DNA from: Bacteroides sp. | Lineage (GTDB): Bacteria; Bacteroidota; Bacteroidia; Bacteroidales; SM23-62 | Direction: 5' to 3' | DNA length: 8,290 nt | Assembly (NCBI GenBank): GCA_030592145.1 | Contig: JAUVKJ010000059.1 | Coordinates: 1-8,290, forward strand | Part shown: positions 1 through 5,355 of the stretch, in pieces | Numbering within the stretch: position 1 is the stretch's first letter | Layout of the letters: each line of letters begins with the position of its first letter | Position numbers and translations under genes: made by a program | Notes under the pieces: model-generated | Database searches by the model: none | Told to the model about the DNA's origin: nothing | The model's input: only the letters and a program-made list of their open reading frames with translations

Positions 1-543
1 CTTCAATTGTTTGTTCACTTCCCGGGCGGACTGCTTTTTACCTTTATAATAAACCTCCCCCTCTCCAAGAAGAGGAAGGCTCAGGTGTGCCAGAGGAGCA
101 AGGTCTCCGGAAGCTCCAAGCGAACCATATCTGTAAACAACCGGTGTGATTCCCTGGTTATAAAAATCAACAAGCCGCTCGATGGTGGATAATTGTATGC
201 CGGAATTTCCATAGGCGAGCGACTGGATTTTAAGGAAGAGCATCAGCCGGGTAATCTCCTGTGGTATCTCATCACCCTGTCCGCATGCATGCGAGACCAC
301 CAGGTTCCTTTGCAGAATCCCCAGATCCTCTTTAGAGATGAGGCAATCATACAGGGAACCGAATCCTGTATTGATCCCGTAGAGTGGTTCCTGTGTTTGT
401 TCCAGCTTATTGTCCAGGTATTCCCGGCATTTCCGGACCAGTCCGGTAGATCTGTCCGAAAGCTTCAGGTGGAATCCATCCTTAATGATCTGATGTATCC
501 GGGAAAACCCAAACTCATCGGGTGAAATTTCGTGATAATGCAT
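1..543 (-). CDS. hutH: Histidine ammonia-lyase (histidase), N-terminal part, cut by left window edge
   Basis: This is the first 181 codons of an open frame that leaves the window at base 1; family members are about 500 residues, so roughly 60% is missing. The enzyme removes ammonia from L-histidine to give trans-urocanate, the first step of cytosolic histidine breakdown. Seen in the sequence: YGINTGFG at residues 55-62, with the catalytic Tyr55; SHACG at 84-88; and GASGDLAPLAH at 143-153. Ala144-Ser145-Gly146 (bases 106-114) are the residues that cyclise into the MIO prosthetic group. The overall pattern matches Bacteroidetes HutH as I remember it. Tyrosine or phenylalanine ammonia-lyase is the alternative, since these share the MIO fold and the Ser-His pair alone is not decisive. 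The ATG at 541-543 is chosen because stops lie in frame just upstream. No clear Shine-Dalgarno is visible. It lies 62 bases after hisS on the same strand. Confidence 0.93.
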   Translation of the reverse strand, partial: MHYHEISPDEFGFSRIHQIIKDGFHLKLSDRSTGLVRKCREYLDNKLEQTQEPLYGINTGFGSLYDCLISKEDLGILQRNLVVSHACGQGDEIPQEITRLMLFLKIQSLAYGNSGIQLSTIERLVDFYNQGITPVVYRYGSLGASGDLAPLAHLSLPLLGEGEVYYKGKKQSAREVNKQLK

Positions 544-605
544 GAACAATACTTAGTTCAGTCAGTAAGAAGTAAAAATACGAATCCTGGAGAATCTTTG
601 ATGTT
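544..605 (-). other. hisS-hutH intergenic gap
   Basis: This is 62 bases between the hisS stop and the hutH start. I find no hairpin followed by a T-run, so there is no visible terminator, and hutH may be read from the hisS transcript. On the minus strand TATTTTTA (573-580) matches the Bacteroidetes -7 consensus TAnnTTTG at all but the last base, and lies about 30 bases before the hutH ATG. There is no TTTG at the expected -33 spacing, so a separate hutH promoter here is only a weak possibility. Confidence 0.3.
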
Positions 606-1979
606 TTATTCAACATACCCGGACAGGATCAGATCGATGGCCTCCTCAACGGACATTTCTTTCTGTTCTCCCGATTCCATGTCCCTTAAAGTAAGTACTT
701 TGCCTTTCAACTCATTTTCACCGACCAGGGCCACAAAGGGAATGCCCTTCTGATTGGCGTATATCATCTGTTTTTTTAGCTTAACACTGTCGTGGTAGAT
801 CTCCGAGGCAATGCCTGCGTCCCTGAATTCTGGCAGGATTCCAAGAATATATTTTTCTTCAGCATGTCCGAAGTTCACAAACATCAGCCGGGTTCCGGTT
901 GTCACCTCTTCCGGGTACAAATCCAAATGGTCCAGCACATCATAGATCCTGTCCGCACCGAATGAGACACCCACGCCCGAAACATTTTCCATTCCAAAAA
1001 TACCGGTCAGGTCATCGTAACGTCCTCCCCCGCATATACTTCCGATGTTCACCTCCCGGGCCAGCACCTCGATTATTGCCCCGGTATAATAATTCAGTCC
1101 CCTGGCAAGCGTCAGGTCCAATTCGATTTCTGCTTTCATCTCGCGGGATTCCAGGTAATCGAACAAGCGGACCATTTCCCCGACACCTTCGATCCCGGCT
1201 TCTGAACCCGAAAGCACCTTTGCCAGGGTATCCAGTTTTTCTTTCGGGCGACCGCTCAGGTATATAATGGGCTGCAAGCGTTGAATGGCTGCTTCAGGAA
1301 CGCCCTTCTCACTCAATTCCCTGTTCACTCCATCAGCGCCGATCTTGTCGAGTTTGTCAATGGCCGTGGTAATATCGGTAAGCCTTTTTCGTTCTCCAAG
1401 GATCTCGGCAATTCCTGCCAGGATCTTGCGGTTGTTGATCTTCACGGTGATCCCGATCCCTAAACGATCAAACACCAGGTCAACGATCTCGATCAGCTCC
1501 AGCTCATTCAGCAGGGATCTGCTGCCGATGATATCCACATCGCACTGGTAAAATTCCCTGTACCTGCCCTTCTGTGGCCTGTCAGCCCTCCAGACCGGCT
1601 GGATCTGGTATCGTTTGAAGGGAAAGCTGATTTCATTTCTGTGTTGAACCACATACCGGGCAAAAGGCACGGTCAGGTCATACCTCAGTCCCTTTTCACA
1701 TATTTTGGCAGACAAGCCGGAAGGGTCTTTCTTACTTATTTGCGCGCTTTCGATCCCATCCAGGAAATTACCGGAGTTAAGGATCTTGAACAGGAGCTTG
1801 TCTCCCTCCTCACCGTACTTACCCAGCAGGGTATCCAGGCTCTCCATAGCAGGAGTTTCAATAGGCTGGTACCCGAACATGCGAAAAATCTCTTCGACCG
1901 TATCGAAAATATATCTCCGGCGGGCCATGGCTGCCGGGGAATAATCACGTGTTCCTTTGGGTATGCTTACTTTCTTCAA
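606..1979 (-). CDS. hisS: Histidyl-tRNA synthetase (HisRS)
   Basis: A complete 457-residue class II aminoacyl-tRNA synthetase that charges tRNA-His with L-histidine in the cytoplasm. Landmarks: PKGTRDYSP near the N-terminus (7-15); motif 1 around IETPAME (40-46); [12 protein letters not shown] (99-110); motif 2 including [18 protein letters not shown] (130-147); the histidine-specific [10 protein letters not shown] (291-300) with catalytic Arg293; GGGRYDDL (317-324); motif 3 around [10 protein letters not shown] (336-345) with Arg344; and a C-terminal anticodon-binding domain from about 363. [16 protein letters not shown] (55-70) and ARGLNYYTG resemble the eukaryote/archaea-like HisRS lineage found in Bacteroidetes rather than the E. 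coli form. Translation must start at TTG (1977-1979): the first downstream ATG is codon 18, after the conserved GTRDYSP, and no ATG lies close upstream in frame. It begins 13 bases after the preceding gene, consistent with an operon. Confidence 0.97.
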   Translation of the reverse strand: MKKVSIPKGTRDYSPAAMARRRYIFDTVEEIFRMFGYQPIETPAMESLDTLLGKYGEEGDKLLFKILNSGNFLDGIESAQISKKDPSGLSAKICEKGLRYDLTVPFARYVVQHRNEISFPFKRYQIQPVWRADRPQKGRYREFYQCDVDIIGSRSLLNELELIEIVDLVFDRLGIGITVKINNRKILAGIAEILGERKRLTDITTAIDKLDKIGADGVNRELSEKGVPEAAIQRLQPIIYLSGRPKEKLDTLAKVLSGSEAGIEGVGEMVRLFDYLESREMKAEIELDLTLARGLNYYTGAIIEVLAREVNIGSICGGGRYDDLTGIFGMENVSGVGVSFGADRIYDVLDHLDLYPEEVTTGTRLMFVNFGHAEEKYILGILPEFRDAGIASEIYHDSVKLKKQMIYANQKGIPFVALVGENELKGKVLTLRDMESGEQKEMSVEEAIDLILSGYVE

Positions 1980-1992
1980 CTTTGTATGCGGG

Positions 1993-2835
1993 CTATTTAC
2001 TGATCTTCTTCAGGTCTTTGGCCAGAAAACCGTCCGGTTTCTTATCGTTGATCATGTGATAGTTAAAATAGTAGAAACTTGCATCGCTGGCACCGATAAG
2101 TATCTTGTAACAACGCGCTTTCAGCCGGCTGCCTTCAGGTCCCACTTTATGCAGGAAAACAATCCCATCATCACGGTTACTGATGGCTTCCCGGATATCA
2201 TCTTTATCCACCAGCTTGAAGGGATGGGGATAGATCTTCTGGATGCGGGCCGCTGAATTTACGTCCCTGGCCATCTCTTCCGTCAGCAGGTACAGTGTTT
2301 TCTCCTTGACATTCTTCATATTATCGTTATAATGCTTGAAAATGTTGGTGGAGATGACCTCGGGATGCTCACGGATATGCCTGATATGGGTTTGTATGAA
2401 GCGCACCAGTATCCCGAGCTTGTAATTATAGGATTCATCCTCCACATTGGCATAGGCCACGGGCACTGATGCCAGGTCAGGCATCTGGTTCAGGTTGAAG
2501 TAATCGCCTCCCAGGGAAAGGTTAAGGAATTTATACCTGGCCTGCAATTTATCTTTCTCGAAAACCACGGTGGTCAGGAAAAGAAAAGAATAATTCGGAT
2601 CCTGCCTTTTCTCCTCAAATTCGGCATAGGGGATGATGTCCCATTCGGTGATTTCCCACTCCTGTTCCATTACTTTCTTTATCTCGCCATCAAAGGTATT
2701 CAGTGGATTCTGGTCTCTTACCACAAGGGTCCTGGTTTCGAGAAAATGGTCCAGGTCTTCGGGTGTGGGAACATACTGGGAATACGCCAGGACGCCGTAC
2801 AGGACCAGCACGATCATCAGTGATGTTTTTTTCAT
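1993..2835 (-). CDS. Secreted protein of unknown function (280 aa)
   Basis: I do not recognise a named family, although it resembles conserved hypothetical proteins of Bacteroidetes. Residues 1-19 are a convincing signal peptide: MKKTS, then the hydrophobic run [14 protein letters not shown], with cleavage likely before Gln20. The mature protein of about 260 residues has no other membrane segment and no lipobox, so the periplasm or cell exterior is expected. It is rich in charged and aromatic residues. The C-terminal third has a notable stretch, [14 protein letters not shown], followed by [21 protein letters not shown], which suggests a compact beta-rich unit. No catalytic motif is visible. 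The ATG at 2833-2835 directly precedes the signal peptide. It lies 14 bases after the other secreted-protein gene and 13 bases before hisS, so all three are probably cotranscribed. Whether its role relates to hisS is unknown. Confidence 0.88.
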   Translation of the reverse strand: MKKTSLMIVLVLYGVLAYSQYVPTPEDLDHFLETRTLVVRDQNPLNTFDGEIKKVMEQEWEITEWDIIPYAEFEEKRQDPNYSFLFLTTVVFEKDKLQARYKFLNLSLGGDYFNLNQMPDLASVPVAYANVEDESYNYKLGILVRFIQTHIRHIREHPEVISTNIFKHYNDNMKNVKEKTLYLLTEEMARDVNSAARIQKIYPHPFKLVDKDDIREAISNRDDGIVFLHKVGPEGSRLKARCYKILIGASDASFYYFNYHMINDKKPDGFLAKDLKKISK

Positions 2836-2849
2836 GACAAAGGATGATT

Positions 2850-3563
2850 TTAGTTTTTGGGGAAATACAAAGGATTCCGTTGGTTGAATTTTCTAAGGTA
2901 GACAAATTTTTGCTGGCGTCTCTTTTTCTTGCTCAACTGTGAAAACTCGTCATGCAATTCGGGATCCTGCATCAGCAGGACATCAAGGTTCTGAAGGTCA
3001 TAATCATAAACCTTCCCGCCTTTAAAATCCAGCAGGTACTGACGCATTTCAGAGGACTGTGTATTGGTTGGATAACCCCCGGAGCGATAGTAATAATCGT
3101 AGGGATTGTAATAATACGGATCGTAGTATCTTGTATCGTACGTAGTTACAGTGGCCACGAAGTGACATATCCTGCCCACTATGGTGATCCGGTGATACTT
3201 GTCATCCAGGGAGATAAACAATACGCCGTTTCTGCTGAATCCCCATATCTGGCTCGTCTTAACTTCCTGCTTCATGCCGATATGATCATAAAACAAAAAG
3301 GTTTTATTCTCAAGGGCCTTGATGTAGAAATCCCTGTCGCTGTAATCGACCGAAGTCAGGATCCGGGATTTGGGTATTGGCTTGTTATTATTAACCTGCT
3401 GGTGATTCAGGAAAATTCCTTCCCGGAATTTGAATTCCGGGGTATATTTAACCATATTCAGTGAATCGGACTGAGCCTGCAATACAGGGCCGGGAACAAG
3501 AAACAGGAATGCCAGAATGCAGAATCCAGGGTAACATCCAATACGCAGTCTTAACTTATACAT
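2850..3563 (-). CDS. Secreted protein with tyrosine-rich tract, unknown function (237 aa)
   Basis: First gene of the leftward set; no named family recognised. A basic N-terminus (MYKLRLRIG) and a hydrophobic core at about 12-28, with a likely cut after Ala30 (LQA/QS), indicate export. No lipobox cysteine is placed correctly. The first half holds KYTPEFKFREGIFLN (39-53) and NNNKPIPKSRI (58-68). Residues 106-135 (beginning QIWGFSRNGVLFISL) look like beta strands. Residues 142-164 are extremely tyrosine-rich: 11 Tyr in 23 positions mixed with Asp, Pro, Asn and Gly (bases 3072-3140), reading as a low-complexity, probably exposed loop. The C-terminus is basic, with SKKKRRQQK at 211-219. The ATG at 3561-3563 is the only start giving a full signal peptide; no Shine-Dalgarno is obvious. 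It is divergent from the hybrid kinase gene, with 85 bases between. Confidence 0.86.
   Translation of the reverse strand: MYKLRLRIGCYPGFCILAFLFLVPGPVLQAQSDSLNMVKYTPEFKFREGIFLNHQQVNNNKPIPKSRILTSVDYSDRDFYIKALENKTFLFYDHIGMKQEVKTSQIWGFSRNGVLFISLDDKYHRITIVGRICHFVATVTTYDTRYYDPYYYNPYDYYYRSGGYPTNTQSSEMRQYLLDFKGGKVYDYDLQNLDVLLMQDPELHDEFSQLSKKKRRQQKFVYLRKFNQRNPLYFPKN
3422..3441. repeat. Perfect 9-bp inverted repeat inside the first gene of the leftward set
   Basis: CCCGGAATT (3422-3430) and its exact reverse complement AATTCCGGG (3433-3441) are separated by only two bases. The site lies in coding sequence, about 120 bases downstream of the start at 3563, over the codons for the PEFKFREG region. It could form a short hairpin in the transcript or be a dyad operator, but coding constraint or chance can also explain it. 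There is no T-run after it, so it is not an intrinsic terminator. Confidence 0.35.
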
Positions 3564-3648
3564 AATCTGATCGTTTTTTTGCGTATATTTATAAACAAAT
3601 CTGTATTTCAGACACCTACAAATTTACACAATAAAAGGTCAGGAATTA
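3564..3648. promoter_or_regulatory. Divergent intergenic region between the secreted-protein gene and the hybrid kinase gene
   Basis: This AT-rich stretch of 85 bases must carry the start signals for the leftward gene set and probably for the rightward kinase gene. For the rightward gene, TTTG at 3578-3581 followed by a poor -7-like TATTTCAG at 3604-3611 is the best candidate, but it has two mismatches and a long spacer. AGGA at 3641-3644 sits four bases before the kinase ATG and may serve as a weak ribosome binding site. The leftward -7 candidate is listed separately. Confidence 0.45.
3619..3626 (-). promoter_or_regulatory. Candidate -7 element (TAAATTTG) for the leftward gene set
   Basis: On the minus strand bases 3626 to 3619 read TAAATTTG, an exact match to the TAnnTTTG -7 element of Bacteroidetes primary sigma factor promoters. 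It lies 55 bases before the start codon of the first leftward gene, which would give an untranslated leader of about 50 bases. The -33 partner TTTG is not present at the usual 19-21 base spacing; only TTAA-like sequence is there. This leaves the call moderate at best. Confidence 0.4.
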
Positions 3649-5355
3649 ATGCTCACACAAGAGAAAATATTTAAATTTTTCTCTTTCGGATTAGACGAAA
3701 AAACGGACCCCCTGATTCAAACCCGTATCCTTATAACCAATATCTTCAGTTTTTTCGGGATTCTGTTTATTATGATGTTCGCCATCCTGGCTTTTTTCAA
3801 CAAGGAATACTGGCTGGGTTGGGGATTGCTGGGAACAACCGTCCTGGCCATCCTGAACATGATATACATGGTCCGTACCCTGAGGGTGCAGCATTCCATC
3901 CCATTCCTTCTGGGCCTGATGACCGCCCTCCTCCTTTTCCTCCTTATTACCGGGGGTACCGACGCAACCGGATATCTCTGGGCTCTTACATTCCCTATAA
4001 TTTCCCTGATCCTTCTGGGAAATAAACGGGGAAGTATTTCTTCCCTGATATTCCTCATGCTGACCGGGTGCGTTCTTTTCGGTGATTTCAATTTTGTCCG
4101 TGTTGATTATGACCGGATCTTTAGCCTGAGGTATGTTTTCACCTACTTTGGCATCCATCTCCTTATCTATTTTTTTGAATATCTTCGATTCAGGAATGTA
4201 ATGAAGCTCGACAAGGCGCTTGAAGAAGCAACTTTCGAAACCCGATCGAGGGATGAATTCATTTCCAGGCTCTCCCACCAGCTGAGGACTTCCCTGAATA
4301 ACATTACCCTTGTAAGCAATCTGGTAAGCAAGACCAAACTGGACCAGCAGCAGCAGGATCTGATCGATACCATACTGGCATCTTCCAATAACCTGGTTGA
4401 AGCGGTAAATAATATTGTCAAGGTATCCAATATCGACATCCGGAGCGTCAAAGAATCCATTCTTCCCTTCGATCTTGGCAGGGCCATCGAGAACATTCTT
4501 CATCTGTTTCCCCCTTCAGAATATAAGAACATCGACATCAATCTGCATCACGATCCCACGATTACCAACCAGGTACAGGGTGATCCTATCCGCATCAAGC
4601 AAATGTTCCTGAACCTGGTGGAAAATATTATTAAGCATTCAAGGACTGACAAAAAATTAAGGATACAGATCCATATTATCAATAACCGGGAAACCGATGA
4701 CAGGCTTCAGCTGAAATTCCTTATCAATGCCTGCTTTGTCACGGGAGAAGAATGTACCCTTCCCGTACCCGTTGAGCAGATGGACCTGAGCATTCCGCAA
4801 AGAATTGCAGAAATACTCGGAGGGGAATTGTTTACCGAGGTGAACGATGTGCAGACAGAATTTATGTTCAAACTGGATTTCATAAAGAGTGACACCAGAA
4901 TAAGAAAAGGGGTCGCCGCATATCAGTTTGACAGGGACGCACTGACACCCGAACGGAAAGTTGAACTTAATGATGCCAGTATTCTCCTGGTCGAAGACAA
5001 TATTATCAACCAGAAAATTATTACTCTCAGCCTTGAGAAACAGGTCAAAAACATAGATATTGCCAATAACGGGAAAGAGGCGCTCGACAAGTTCGGGACA
5101 TCAAATTACGATCTCATTCTGATGGACATTCAAATGCCCGTTATGGACGGTTTCCTTGCCACAAAAAAGATCCGGGAGATCGAGACCAGTACCAACTCGT
5201 TTACGCCCATCATAGCCATCACAGCCAATGCCATGTCAGGTGATCGCGAAGCCTGTCTGGCTGCAGGCATGGATGATTATATAAGCAAACCTTTCCAGGT
5301 CGATATCCTGGTCGGAAAGATGAAATCACTGCTGGTCAAATCGACTACGGCCTGA
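3649..5355 (+). CDS. Six-TM hybrid sensor histidine kinase/response regulator with degenerate ATP-binding lobe
   Basis: A 568-residue inner-membrane signalling protein. About six hydrophobic segments (near 29-50, 54-74, 84-101, 107-124, 129-145, 161-178) carry the GGTDATGYLW loop at 102-111. A HisKA dimerisation/phosphotransfer helix follows, with SHQLRTSLN (209-217) and phosphoacceptor His210; the usual Pro of HELRTPL is Ser here. The N box is kept (NLVEN, Asn322 and Asn326), but the rest of the HATPase lobe (about 352-410) has no DxGxG G1 box and no GLGL G2 box; it ends in AEILGGELF (387-395) like the family. The C-terminal receiver (443-563) is complete: Glu449/Asp450, phosphoacceptor Asp493 in MDIQMPVMDG, Thr525 and Lys547. 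The protein may therefore not autophosphorylate, and could instead pair with another kinase, act as a phosphatase, or relay phosphate. The ATG at 3649 follows a weak AGGA. The stop overlaps the stop of the convergent phosphatase gene. Confidence 0.93.
   Translation: MLTQEKIFKFFSFGLDEKTDPLIQTRILITNIFSFFGILFIMMFAILAFFNKEYWLGWGLLGTTVLAILNMIYMVRTLRVQHSIPFLLGLMTALLLFLLITGGTDATGYLWALTFPIISLILLGNKRGSISSLIFLMLTGCVLFGDFNFVRVDYDRIFSLRYVFTYFGIHLLIYFFEYLRFRNVMKLDKALEEATFETRSRDEFISRLSHQLRTSLNNITLVSNLVSKTKLDQQQQDLIDTILASSNNLVEAVNNIVKVSNIDIRSVKESILPFDLGRAIENILHLFPPSEYKNIDINLHHDPTITNQVQGDPIRIKQMFLNLVENIIKHSRTDKKLRIQIHIINNRETDDRLQLKFLINACFVTGEECTLPVPVEQMDLSIPQRIAEILGGELFTEVNDVQTEFMFKLDFIKSDTRIRKGVAAYQFDRDALTPERKVELNDASILLVEDNIINQKIITLSLEKQVKNIDIANNGKEALDKFGTSNYDLILMDIQMPVMDGFLATKKIREIETSTNSFTPIIAITANAMSGDREACLAAGMDDYISKPFQVDILVGKMKSLLVKSTTA
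5345..5355. other. Convergent 3' overlap of the kinase and phosphatase genes
   Basis: The rightward kinase gene ends with TGA at 5353-5355, and the leftward sensor-phosphatase gene ends with TAG read from 5347 to 5345. The last 11 bases are thus coding on both strands. No hairpin/T-run terminator is visible for either gene near this point, so each transcript probably runs some way into the other as antisense RNA. Confidence 0.9.

Noticed and set aside
7..525. Two rightward open frames (7-192 and 193-525)
   Set aside because: They are antisense to the hutH fragment, whose minus-strand translation carries the MIO motif and other histidase signatures; the rightward products resemble nothing.
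899..1267. A 122-codon rightward open frame inside hisS
   Set aside because: Its proline/arginine-rich translation is typical of an antisense shadow, and hisS is conserved throughout this stretch.
2965..2980. Short hairpin TCCTGC-ATCA-GCAGGA
   Set aside because: A 6-bp stem in coding sequence is expected by chance in a window this long, and no T-run follows.
3691..4503. A 270-codon open frame on the minus strand, antisense to the kinase gene
   Set aside because: It lies wholly inside the well-supported kinase coding region, and its translation is low-complexity and rich in Gln, Gly and Lys, with no recognisable domain. It is a shadow of the real frame.
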